Assembly (NCBI GenBank): GCA_964563545.1 | Contig: CAZLXB010000010.1 | Span: 1 to 64,000 of the forward strand | DNA: 64,000 nucleotides | Direction: 5' to 3' | Source: Casp-actino8 sp964563545 | GTDB lineage: Bacteria > Actinomycetota > Acidimicrobiia > Acidimicrobiales > Ilumatobacteraceae | Shown here: positions 32,307 through 41,600 of the stretch, piece by piece | How positions within the stretch are numbered: position 1 is the first letter of the stretch | How the letters are laid out: each line of letters opens with the position of its first letter | Translations under genes and position numbers: made by a program | The notes under the pieces: generated by a model | What the model saw: only the letters and a program-made list of their open reading frames with translations | Database searches by the model: none | What the model was told of the DNA's origin: nothing

Positions 32307-33044
32307 TCAAGGATACGGGACGGCGGGGAACTCTTCCAACAGACGAAGATCCTGCTCAGAGAGTCCGCCCCGGGCTTCGATGAGGTCAGGTCGGGCGGCG
32401 ATCGTGCGATGGAGCGCCTGCGCCAGACGCCAGCGGGCGATCCGAGCGTGATCACCGCTCTTCAGGACCTCGGGCACACCCCAGCCCCGGAAATCGGCCG
32501 GCCGGGTGTAGTGCGGCTCCTCGAGAAGTCCGTGCTCGCCGAAACTCTCCGTCACCGGGCTCTGATCATTGCCCATCGCTCCGGGCAAGAGACGGGTGAC
32601 GGCCTCGATCACCAGACAGGCGGCCACTTCGCCACCCGAGAGAACGACGTCACCCACACTGATCTCACCGTCGATCAGATGCTCGACCACTCGATGATCG
32701 ACCCCTTCGTATCGTCCGCACAGCAGACTGAAACCGTCGCCCGACGCGAGTTCGGTCGCGAACCGTTGGTCGAAACGACGACCTCCGGGGCTGAGAAGCA
32801 GGAGCGGCCGCGGCGGCATGGCGGCCTCGACCGAGGCGAAGATCGGCTCGACGCGCATCACCATGCCCGCACCGCCGCCGTAGGGCGAGTCGTCCACCGT
32901 CCGGTGCACATCGGACGTGTGCTCGCGCAGATCGTGACAGCGCAGATCGAGCAGACCCGTGTCGCGCGACTTGCCGAGCAAGCTCTCCCGACAGAACGAA
33001 TCGACGAGATTCGGAAAGATCGTGAAGACGTCGACGCGCATCAT
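32307..33044 (-). CDS. trmD: tRNA (guanine-N1)-methyltransferase
   Basis: A protein of 245 residues that makes m1G37 in tRNA to prevent frameshifting. Motifs: MRVDVFTIFP, DDSPYGGGAGMVM, LCGRYEGVDHRV and the SAM knot VVLSGGEVAACLVIEA. ATGA couples it to rimM. A second ATG follows at once (33041). Confidence 0.98.
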   Translation of the reverse strand: MMRVDVFTIFPNLVDSFCRESLLGKSRDTGLLDLRCHDLREHTSDVHRTVDDSPYGGGAGMVMRVEPIFASVEAAMPPRPLLLLSPGGRRFDQRFATELASGDGFSLLCGRYEGVDHRVVEHLIDGEISVGDVVLSGGEVAACLVIEAVTRLLPGAMGNDQSPVTESFGEHGLLEEPHYTRPADFRGWGVPEVLKSGDHARIARWRLAQALHRTIAARPDLIEARGGLSEQDLRLLEEFPAVPYP

Positions 33045-33538
33045 TCGTCCCCCAGGTCGAAGAGCCCGAGCGGTGCATCGACCAGTACCACGAATCCGTC
33101 ACCTTCGTGTTCGACCCGACTCACGAAACGCGCCGGCACGAGCGCACCCGACTCGAGTTCGAGCAGATCGTCGGCCGGATTGGCCACGACCGCGATGCAC
33201 CGACCGCGCTCGGTTCCGTCGACTTCACGAACCGCCGCGCCGATGACCTGATGCACCCAGACGGCGTGCGGATCGTCGATCGGCTCGGCCCAGATCGGGC
33301 GGTTCACGAGTGACTCGACCGCCGAACGATCGTGACGCGACTCGAGTACGGCGATCCAACGATCGGCGACACGCTTGGCCGATTCCACCACGAGCCAGTC
33401 GCCCGACCAGAGTCGGGCTCCCGGGGCGAGTCGCTCGTGGCGGTCGGTCGACAACGACACGTAGATCTCACCTTTGAGTCCGTGGGGACGGCCGAAACGG
33501 CCGACTTCGAGCAACCCGACCGGGCGGGACTCGGTCAT
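33041..33538 (-). CDS. rimM: Ribosome maturation factor RimM
   Basis: A protein of 165 residues acting in 30S head assembly with S19. N-terminal LLEVGRFGRPHGLKGEIYV and the PRC-barrel part (VHQVIGAAVREVDG, LLELESGALVPARFV) are clear. I chose the ATG at 33538; longer frames add unlike sequence from the khpA region. 13 nt separate it from khpA. Confidence 0.95.
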   Translation of the reverse strand: MTESRPVGLLEVGRFGRPHGLKGEIYVSLSTDRHERLAPGARLWSGDWLVVESAKRVADRWIAVLESRHDRSAVESLVNRPIWAEPIDDPHAVWVHQVIGAAVREVDGTERGRCIAVVANPADDLLELESGALVPARFVSRVEHEGDGFVVLVDAPLGLFDLGDE

Positions 33539-33551
33539 GACCGAGGATTCG

Positions 33552-33815
33552 TCAATCGACGAAGTCGATGTCGACCTCGCGGCCATCCTTGGCCGCGGCG
33601 GCGCGCACGAGGGTGCGGATGCTCTGAGCAGTACGACCACGACGCCCGATGACCCGGCCAAGATCTCCGGGACCGACCTTGACTTCGAGTTTGGCGCGGT
33701 GACGGCCTTCGACTTCTTCGACACTGACCGCATCGGGGTCGTCGACGATGGAGCGCACGACGTGCGTGAGAACGGCGACGGCCGTGGGCGAGGCGATCTG
33801 ATTCGGATCGGTCAC
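33552..33815 (-). CDS. khpA: KH-domain RNA-binding protein KhpA
   Basis: A protein of 87 residues consisting of one KH domain with the GRVIGRRGRTAQSIRTL loop (GxxG). In Gram-positive bacteria KhpA pairs with KhpB and affects cell elongation and mRNA. It lies between rpsP and rimM as usual. The GTG at 33815 has AGGA 7 nt upstream. Confidence 0.93.
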   Translation of the reverse strand: MTDPNQIASPTAVAVLTHVVRSIVDDPDAVSVEEVEGRHRAKLEVKVGPGDLGRVIGRRGRTAQSIRTLVRAAAAKDGREVDIDFVD

Positions 33816-33831
33816 GACAGGGTCCTGACGG

Positions 33832-34101
33832 TCACTTGCCGCGGGCGGTCGTGAACTGCGCCCACGCACCCGAGATCTCGAGCAACTTGCGGACGCGCTC
33901 GGTGGGCTGGGCACCCTTCATGAGCCAGGCCACGGCTTTGTCGTTGTCGATGTTGAGACCCGACGGCTCGAGGCGCGGGTTGTACTGACCGATGATCTCC
34001 AAGAACGCGCCGTCGCGGGCCGCGCGGCTGTCACTCGCGATCACGCGGTAGTGCGGCTGCTTGGTCTTTCCGACTCGGGTGAGGCGCAACTTGACGGACA
34101 T
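33832..34101 (-). CDS. rpsP: 30S ribosomal protein S16
   Basis: A protein of 89 residues: VKLRLTRVGKTKQPHYRVI, DSRAARDGAFLEIIGQYNPR and GAQPTERVRKLL are diagnostic. AGGAG lies 9 nt before the ATG. It is first in the ribosomal unit; the promoter is at 34165-34194. Confidence 0.98.
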   Translation of the reverse strand: MSVKLRLTRVGKTKQPHYRVIASDSRAARDGAFLEIIGQYNPRLEPSGLNIDNDKAVAWLMKGAQPTERVRKLLEISGAWAQFTTARGK

Positions 34102-34164
34102 TCGGCGAAACTCCTGCTGGGACGGGGCGGATCAGACAACTGACCCGTCCACGGGAACCCTGTG

Positions 34165-34194
34165 AGGTTAGCGGTGTCCCCCGCCGAGCCCCAA
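34165..34194 (-). promoter_or_regulatory. Promoter of the rpsP operon (TTGGGG-N18-TAACCT)
   Basis: The -35 TTGGGG is at 34189-34194 and the -10 TAACCT at 34165-34170 on the minus strand. It gives a leader of about 57 nt to rpsP. The pattern matches the tRNA-Lys and rpmB promoters. Confidence 0.55.
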
Positions 34195-34198
34195 CGCC

Positions 34199-35593
34199 CT
34201 ACCGAGAGGGTGGGAACGGGAATCCGCCCTGATCGGGCAGGCCGGCACCACCCGGCAGACCGCCCAGACCCGCCAGAGCACCCAGACCGGCGCGCTTGCC
34301 CTTCTTGCCGCCGAGTCCGCCCATCCGCTTCATCATCTTTTGCATCTCGCCGAACTGCTTCACGAGCCGGTTGACCTCAGCGATGCTCCGACCACTACCG
34401 GTCGCAATGCGCTGACGACGACTGCCGTTGATGATGTCGGGCTTGCGGCGCTCGGCCGGGGTCATCGAGCGGATGATCGCCTCGATCGGCTTGAGGTCGT
34501 CGTCGCCGATCTTCGCGTTCTTCAACTCCTTGGGCATCCCGGGCATCATCCCGAGCACTCCCCCGAGGGGCCCCATCTTCTTCAGCGACTGCATCTGCTC
34601 GAGGAAGTCGTCGAGGGTGAATTCGCCGTCGAGCAGGCGGGCCGCCGCCGCTTCGGCTTGATCCTTCTCGAAGGCCTTCTCGGCCTGTTCGATGAGGGTG
34701 AGGACGTCGCCCATGCCGAGGATCCGACTGGCCATGCGGTCGGGATGGAACTGTTCGAAGGCGTCGAGCTTCTCGCCCGTACTCGCGAATGCGATGGGCC
34801 GTCCGATGACTTCTTTCACCGAGAGAGCGGCACCACCGCGAGCGTCACCGTCGAGCTTGGACAGGATCACGCCGTCGATCGCGAGCGTCGCGTGGAAGGC
34901 CTCGGCCACGCTCACCGCGTCCTGACCGGTCATGGCGTCGATCACCAGGAACGTGTAGTCGGGGGCGATGGAATCCGAGATCCGACGGATCTGCTCCATC
35001 ATCTCGCCGTCGATCGCGAGTCGACCGGCGGTGTCGACGATCAGGACGTCCTTGCCGAGTCGCCGCGCTTCGGCCAAGCCCTTGGTCGCCGTGGCGACCG
35101 GATCACCGGGTTCACTGAACACCGGGACGTCGATCTGGCCTCCGAGAGTGCGCAGCTGCTCGACGGCCGCCGGGCGCTGGAGGTCGGCGCCCACGAGCAA
35201 CGGATGGCGACCTTGCGACTTGAACCAACGCGCGAGCTTGGCCGAGTTGGTGGTCTTTCCCGAACCCTGCAGACCGGCCATGAGCACCACCGTCGGCGGC
35301 TTGCTCGCATACGTGATCTTCAGCGTCTCACCGCCGAGGATGGCGGTGAGTTCGGCGTTGACGAGTTTGACGACCTGCTGACTCGGATCGAGCGCTTTCG
35401 ACTGCTCGATTCCGACGGCACCTTCGCGGATGCGCGCCACGACGTTGCGCGCCACCGAAACGTTGACGTCGGCCTCGAGGAGGGCGGCGCGAATCTCCTT
35501 CAAAACCTCGTCGACATCGGCCTCCGAAAGGCGGCCCTTGCCACGGATCCGCTTGAAGATCCCTTCGAAACGATTGGAGAGATTGTCGAACAT
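34199..35593 (-). CDS. ffh: Signal recognition particle GTPase Ffh
   Basis: A protein of 464 residues that binds signal peptides and 4.5S RNA and docks on FtsY. The N domain is residues 1-90. The G domain has GLQGSGKTT (107-115), DTAGR and TKLDG-like LSKLDGDARGG. The Met-rich M domain (about 300-435) includes SRRQRIATGSG for RNA binding. A Gly/Lys-rich tail follows. TAGCCT (35603-35608) lies 9 nt before the ATG in the 31-bp gap after the lipoprotein gene. Confidence 0.98.
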   Translation of the reverse strand: MFDNLSNRFEGIFKRIRGKGRLSEADVDEVLKEIRAALLEADVNVSVARNVVARIREGAVGIEQSKALDPSQQVVKLVNAELTAILGGETLKITYASKPPTVVLMAGLQGSGKTTNSAKLARWFKSQGRHPLLVGADLQRPAAVEQLRTLGGQIDVPVFSEPGDPVATATKGLAEARRLGKDVLIVDTAGRLAIDGEMMEQIRRISDSIAPDYTFLVIDAMTGQDAVSVAEAFHATLAIDGVILSKLDGDARGGAALSVKEVIGRPIAFASTGEKLDAFEQFHPDRMASRILGMGDVLTLIEQAEKAFEKDQAEAAAARLLDGEFTLDDFLEQMQSLKKMGPLGGVLGMMPGMPKELKNAKIGDDDLKPIEAIIRSMTPAERRKPDIINGSRRQRIATGSGRSIAEVNRLVKQFGEMQKMMKRMGGLGGKKGKRAGLGALAGLGGLPGGAGLPDQGGFPFPPSR

Positions 35594-35624
35594 CAGGCGG
35601 TCAGGCTACCCACCACTCGTTGCG

Positions 35625-37387
35625 TCACCCGATGAGAACTTGGGTGACCACCGCATCGACGATCGTCAGGTTCACGCGATCCTCGCGGTAGTCCATGGTG
35701 AGCGGGAACGATTCGCCATCGCGGGCCGCGATGCGAACCTGCCAACCGTTCTCCTCGGCCAACTTCGTGGCCTCGGGCTCGGTGAGACCCACGAGAGAAT
35801 CGGCCTCTTTCTGAGAGATCGCTCCGATCGTGGGCTCCCCGATGGGTGAGGTCTCGGCCGGCAAGGGCTCGGCCACCGGCGGCTCCTCCATGACCGGCGG
35901 CATCATGTCGGGGGCGACTTGTTCCATGTATTCGTCGGGGATGGACGCCACGACGTAACGCGGCACGTAACCCCATTCGTCCTCGGCGGCGATGAATGCG
36001 TATCCGGGCACGAGGTAGGTCTCGCCGTCGACGCCCCACAGATAGACGTACTCCTGCTCGACCGATTCGATCGTGACGGTGATGGTCTCGACCGGAACCG
36101 TGTCATCGACCGGAACCGTGTCNNNNNNNNNNNNNNNNNNNNNNNNNNNNNNNNNNNNNNNNNNNNNNNNNNNNNNNNNNNNNNNNNNNNNNNNNNNNNN
36201 NNNNNNNNNNNNNNNNNNNNNNCGATCGTGACGGTGATGGTCTCGACCGGAACCGTGTCATCGACCGGAACCGTGTCGTCGATGATCACCGTGTCATCGA
36301 CCGGAATGCTGTCGACGACGCTGTCGGTCGGTGCATCGGTCGTGGGCGCATCGGTCGTGGGCACGGTCGTGGTCGGTGCATCGGTCGGGGGCGTCGAATC
36401 CTCGACCGGACTCGAACCCTCACCACCGGTCGTGCCCACCTCGGCGGTGGCAACGTCGTCCACCGCGATACCACCACCTCGGTACATCGGACCCCACGAG
36501 CCGCTGTACTGCTCACGCAAACGTTCGAGGCCGGCCTCGGTACCGATCTGCGGATAGTCGTCGAGCTTCTCGGGTTCGGCGAGGTAGCCACCGGCATAGG
36601 TGATCCGCCCGTTTTCTCCGAACGATGCGTTGACGATGAGCGACGAACGAACGCCGTCGATCTTCACGTAGCCGGTCACACCGGCCGACCATTCGTCGGC
36701 CCACGTCTCGAGGATCAGATCGTCGGCCGAGTATCCAAGATCGGCGGCCATCTTCAAGAAGAGCTCTTCGGCCTCCGCCTTCGACGGGACGTTCGCTGGC
36801 GGTTCGATCTCGGTGGGCTCACAAGGAGCGATCGCTTCGGTGTCGACGGTGACGCCGTTGGCGTCGACCGATCCCGATTCACCACTACCCGTCGGCGCCG
36901 GTTCGGCGCACGAAACGACCGATGTCGACATCGCCATCCAGCCCTCGCTGTACCACCAACTGAGCATCGCGTCGGACGACACGCTCAGCGACGGACCCGA
37001 GCCGTCATCGGGTCCGACCATCCAGGTCGTCCATTCGTATTCGGTTCCGGGATCCGAGGTGTTCTTGGCGAACTCACCATCGATGCCGAAGGCCTTTTTC
37101 AAATTCGAAAGATCCGACGACGAAGGTTCGACACCGGGACGGAACACCCACGCGCTCAGGTCGCCGTCGAGGGCCGGAAGATCTCCGTCGACCTCGAACT
37201 TCCACTCCGTGGGGTAATACATCCCCATCTTCGAGTCGGCCACGGCCGCCGACTCCATGGCCCCACCGACCGGGGACGTCTGCTGACCGACGCGCAACAC
37301 GGGCGGGCGGCCCGAGGTATCGGGGTCGTCACCGCACGCCGACATCAGCACGGCGGCCAGGAGGATCGGAAGCGAAGCCTTTTTCAT
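35625..37387 (-). CDS. Lipoprotein with I78-inhibitor-like C-terminal domain, interrupted by a scaffold gap
   Basis: The N-terminus is a lipoprotein signal with lipobox LMSAC near residue 15, then GDD. The ectodomain (to about residue 310) has several Trp/Tyr-rich segments (YYPTEWKFEVDGD, SWWYSEGWMAM) without a family I recognise, then a Thr/Val/Asp repeat linker (VDDTVPV units). The C-terminus resembles proteinase-inhibitor I78 proteins (LVGLTEPEATKLAEENGW, DGESFPLTMDYREDRVNL). The 100-N gap at 36123-36222 shifts the frame as written. Joining the two identical 55-base flanks restores one frame of 535 residues, so I read it as intact. TACCGT (37395-37400) lies 7 nt before the ATG. Confidence 0.8.
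36068..36122. repeat. 55-base repeat, left flank of the scaffold gap
   Basis: Identical to 36223-36277 and flush against the run of N. Confidence 0.95.
36123..36222. other. Assembly gap (100 N)
   Basis: Exactly 100 unknown bases between two identical 55-base sequences. This is the pattern of contigs overlapping by one k-mer (k = 55) that a scaffolder joined with a fixed spacer. The real distance is unknown but may be negative (an overlap). Confidence 0.97.
36223..36277. repeat. 55-base repeat, right flank of the scaffold gap
   Basis: Identical to 36068-36122. It encodes the VDDTVPVETITVTI stretch of the lipoprotein linker. Confidence 0.95.
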
Positions 37388-37468
37388 GACGAAGACGGTA
37401 GGGGACGTTCGGTTCATTCGCATGGCACTACGACGACGCGGTACCGGTGTTCGGTTCCCACGAATTCG

Positions 37469-38632
37469 TCATTCGGCGAAAAGGGCGTCCACGAACTGGT
37501 CGGGGTCGAACGTCACCAGGTCGACGATGGTCTCCCCGAGCCCGACCAACTTGACCGGTATCGCGAGTTCGGTCTCGATGGCAAAGACGATGCCGCCCTT
37601 GGCCGATCCGTCGAGCTTGGTCAGGACGACTCCCGTCACTCCCGCCGCCTCGGTGAACTCACGCGCCTGAGACAAACCGTTCTGGCCGGTGGTGGCGTCG
37701 ATCACGAGCAATACCTCGGTCACGCGACCGGGCTCGCGATCGGCCACTCGACGGACCTTGCGGAGTTCGTCCATCAGATTCGACTTGTTCTGCAGACGAC
37801 CGGCGGTGTCGCCGATCACGAGATCGGCTCGGCGCGCGCTGGCGCGCTGAACTCCATCGAAGACGACCGAACTCGGATCGCCACCTTCGGCACCACGCAC
37901 TAGTTCGGCTCCCGACCGCTCGGCCCATGTGCCGAGTTGTTCGGCTGCTGCCGCTCGGAACGTGTCGCCGGCCGCGAGAACGAGCGAACGTCCGAGGGCC
38001 GTCTGTTGGGCGGCGATCTTGCCGATCGTGGTGGTCTTTCCGACGCCGTTGACACCGACCACCAACCACACGTTCACGAGACCCTGGGCACCAAGAGACG
38101 GGTCGAACGAGAGCGAACGATCGGCACCCGCCAGACGCGACTTCATGTCGTCGCGCAGCGCATCGATGAGTGCGTCGGGATCGGTCAATTCCTTCGCGCG
38201 TACCCGATGGCGCAGAGGTTCGAGGAGCGATTCGGTGATTCCGAGGCCGAGATCGGCCCGCAGGAGCGCTTCTTCCAGATCGTCCCATGTCTCGTCGGTG
38301 ATGCCGCCCCGCGCCCGCACTCCACCGAGTGCACCGGCCATGACGGCCGCTGCCTTGCCCATGCGTTCGCGGAACGTCGGCGGGCGGACCACATCGGGTA
38401 CCACCGGCGCGACCGGCTCCGGCTCGACCGGCTCCGGCTCGACCGGCTCCGGCTCGATCGGCGGCGGCTCGATCGTCGGTGCCGGCGGTTGCTCGGCGAT
38501 GACCGATCGCGGCACGGCGGTGGGTTCGACCACGGTCGATCCCGATCCCCGTCGACGGTTCAGCAACACCACGCCGAAGCCGAAGACGACGGCGACGACG
38601 ATGAGAGCGATGAGGAGCGACTGAGTGTTCAT
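37469..38632 (-). CDS. ftsY: Signal recognition particle receptor FtsY
   Basis: A protein of 387 residues. An N-terminal membrane helix (about 4-26) is followed by a Pro/Glu linker containing three perfect 5-residue repeats, then the NG GTPase domain: GVNGVGKTTTIGK, AAGDTFRAAAAEQL, DTAGRLQNK and LTKLDGSAKGG. The transmembrane start is typical of actinobacterial FtsY. It lies 41 nt after smc. No clear ribosome-binding site is visible. Confidence 0.97.
   Translation of the reverse strand: MNTQSLLIALIVVAVVFGFGVVLLNRRRGSGSTVVEPTAVPRSVIAEQPPAPTIEPPPIEPEPVEPEPVEPEPVAPVVPDVVRPPTFRERMGKAAAVMAGALGGVRARGGITDETWDDLEEALLRADLGLGITESLLEPLRHRVRAKELTDPDALIDALRDDMKSRLAGADRSLSFDPSLGAQGLVNVWLVVGVNGVGKTTTIGKIAAQQTALGRSLVLAAGDTFRAAAAEQLGTWAERSGAELVRGAEGGDPSSVVFDGVQRASARRADLVIGDTAGRLQNKSNLMDELRKVRRVADREPGRVTEVLLVIDATTGQNGLSQAREFTEAAGVTGVVLTKLDGSAKGGIVFAIETELAIPVKLVGLGETIVDLVTFDPDQFVDALFAE
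38411..38455. repeat. Three perfect 15-bp tandem repeats in ftsY
   Basis: GACCGGCTCCGGCTC occurs three times in a row (38411, 38426, 38441). On the coding strand it encodes three Glu/Pro/Val pentapeptide units in the linker between the membrane helix and the NG domain. The copy number may vary between strains. Confidence 0.9.
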
Positions 38633-38673
38633 GACTCGACCGTTCTATCGGTGGAGGCGGTCGACGACGGACG

Positions 38674-41600
38674 TCAGGCGCCGGTGACGGACTTCTCCGT
38701 CACGACCTTGGACGATCCGCCCGGTTGCATGCTCACTCCGAGCAGGCAATCTCCGGCTTCCATCGTGCGTTTCTGGTGGCTCACGATCAGGAGTTGGGCT
38801 TCCTGTCGGAACTCCTTGATCAGACCGAGGAACCGATGCAAGTTGACGTCGTCGAGGGCCGCCTCGACTTCGTCCATCACGTAGAAAGGCGAAGGGCGAC
38901 TCCGGAAGACCGCGAAGAGGAACGCCAGTGCCGTGAGGCTTCGCTCACCACCCGACAAGAGGCTGAGTTTCTTCACGTTCTTGCCACCCGGCTTGGCTTC
39001 GACCTCGATGCCGGTTTCGAGCAGATCGTCCGGATTGGTCAGCACGAGTCGACCGCTACCCCCGGGGAAGAGGAGCCCGAACAACTGCGTGAAGTTGGTG
39101 CTCACATCGGCATAGGCGGCCGCGAATACCTGCTGGATCTCGTTGTCGATGGCGGCGATCACACGCGTGAGTTCGCGGCGTGTGTTGCGGACGTCCTCGA
39201 GTTGTGCTTCGAGGAACGTGTGACGCTCCTGGAGTTCGGTGAACTCCTGCAGAGCAAGGGGGTTGATCGGACCCATGAGACGGAGTTCGCGTTCGAGGTC
39301 GCGCACCCGAGCCGGCGCGCTGATCCCCTCGGGCAATTCGGGCATCTCGGCGGCTTCGGCGACCTCGGGCTCCACGTCGAGATCACGACGGAGCATTTCG
39401 ACCGTTCCCTCGAGGCGGAGTTTCACCTCGGCCTCGTCGACCTCGTTGCGACGCGACACTTCGCGCAACTCCTCGAGTTCGCGCTCGGAAGCCGAACGCG
39501 AGCGGCGCATCTCGTCGAGGCGGCCGGCGAGCGAACGAACTTCGTCGCTCTGCCGACGGCGACGCTCGTGGAGATCGGCGAGTCGGGCTTCGATCGTCTG
39601 CCGGTGTGCCTCGACGATCGTCGACAACCTTTCGGTGGCGAGCAGGATCCGCTCGATGCGTTCGCGGTGCCCGGCCACTTGTGCCCGCGCCTCGGCGTCG
39701 GATTCGAGACGGCGCTCGACGTCGGCCAGACGGTCTTCGAGGAACTGCTTGCGCTCCAGGAGTCCGGCCGAACGGACCTCGAGGTCACGTCGCCGGCCGA
39801 CGAGCAGAGCCGCCTTGGCCTCCATGGACGCCCGGGCTTCGCCGCGTACTCGAGCCGCCTCGACCTCGGCGGCTTCCTCACGTTCGAGTGAGGGCATGAT
39901 TCGATCGAGTTCGGACACCCGACCCCGCTGACCCGACAGTCGTTCTTCGAGTTCACGACGGGTGACTTCGAGTCCTTCGATCTCCGACGCGTGTTCGCGA
40001 CGCTCACCCTGCGCACGCGCCAGAGCCTCACCAGCCGCCGTGAACGATGCATCGTTCGCGTCGAGGCGTTTCTGCACGTCGAGTTCGATCGTCCGGGCCG
40101 TCTGCTGGGCCGCCGACGCATCGCGCACCGCCTGCTCACAACGCGCGAGATCGACCCGGGCGGACTCCGCCCGCGCTTCGGCGTCGGCCAACGCCGAGGC
40201 AGTCGCACCGTCGCTCGCCGCTCCGATCCGCCAACCGCTCGAGGTGAAGCGATCGCCACGGGCGGTCACGGCGATGATCGTCGGGTCTCCGATCACGGCA
40301 TCGACCGCCGCCGTCCAGTCGTCGACGCGGATCGCCGGTGCGAGCAACGACCGCACCAAGGTCGTGACATCGGCTCGGGACGAACGCACGTGTTCGGCCA
40401 CCGGTTGCGCGCCGGCCGGAGGACGCGCCGGTGCACCCGGGAAGTTCGCATCGAGCGACAACACCGCACCGGATGCATCGGACGAACGAAGTCGTTGCAG
40501 AGCGCGCCGCGCTGCGCCGGCATCGGCCACGACGACCGCCGACACCGCTTCTCCGAGCGCAGCTTCCACGGCGAGGTCCCAGCCTTCGTCGATCTGCACG
40601 AGATCGAGCAGGGTTCCGACCACACCCTCCACGTCACGGAGTCGTTCGGCACCGGCACGGGCCCGCGCGCTGTCGAGCGCGAGTTGCAGCGCCTCGGCGC
40701 GTGCCTGCCACCGCGACGACTCGGCCGTCGCTTCGGCGCGAGCGGTCACCGCCGCCTCGTATTCGGCTTCCGCGGTGAGACGACGAGCCTCGGCTTCGGT
40801 GACCTCGGCGACCAGCGGCACTTCATCGGCTTGGGCGCGCTCCAGCCGCTCGCGCAGACGAGTGATTTCGGCTTCGAGGCGGGCGTCGCGTTCGGCCAAG
40901 GTTTCGAGACGCGAATTCACCCGACGGAACTCACCTTCAGTCGATTCGAGGGCCGCCCGCAGCGTTCGCAATTCGCCGCGAACCTCGGCCGCGGCGCTCG
41001 ATGCCGAGGCCGGCGACGAAAGTCCGTCGAAGAGCGTCGCCGCGGCAGCTCGCTCTCCTTCGAAAGCGGCTTCGTCGTGGGCCAGCGCCTGACCTTCGGG
41101 TTCGAGGCGACCGATCCCGGTGAGAACTTCGTCGAGTTCGGCCCGAAGTTGGGAGGCATCGGCTTCGAGCGAGGCGACGACACCCGAATCCATGAGCTGT
41201 CCGCGATCGCGTTCGTACGAACGACGACGCTCGACGAGCAACATGGCGATTCCACGCGCGCGTTCACGCAGTTGCTCGACCCGGACGAGATCGTCGCTCA
41301 GCCCGCTGTCGCCCCTCGCCGTGAGTTCGGCCTCGGCCGCCATGATCGACGTGTCGAGTTCGGACAACAGACGGCGGAGTTCGGTCTCCCGACGGGTTGC
41401 TTCGATGCGATCCCCCGACAGAACCTCGAGTCGGCGCCGGAAACCGGCGATCTCGCGCCCGGCGAGGAAGATGCGAAGCGCATTGAGTTCGGCCACGAGG
41501 TCGCCATGCCGACGGGCCGCCTCGGCCTGCCGTTCGAGCGGACGCAACTGGCGTCGAACCTCGCGCAGGAGATCCTGGACGCGAAGAAGACTCGCCTCGG

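Noticed and set aside
34102..34198. 4.5S (SRP) RNA gene next to ffh
   Set aside because: The apical motif of the SRP RNA (GGAA and AGCAG loops) is not present; the gap holds the rpsP promoter instead.
36123..36222. Frameshifted pseudogene at the run of N
   Set aside because: The identical 55-base flanks and the restored frame after removing 155 bases show an assembly artefact rather than a mutation.
38411..38455. CRISPR-like repeat
   Set aside because: The units are 15 bp with no spacers, lie inside ftsY and are in frame.
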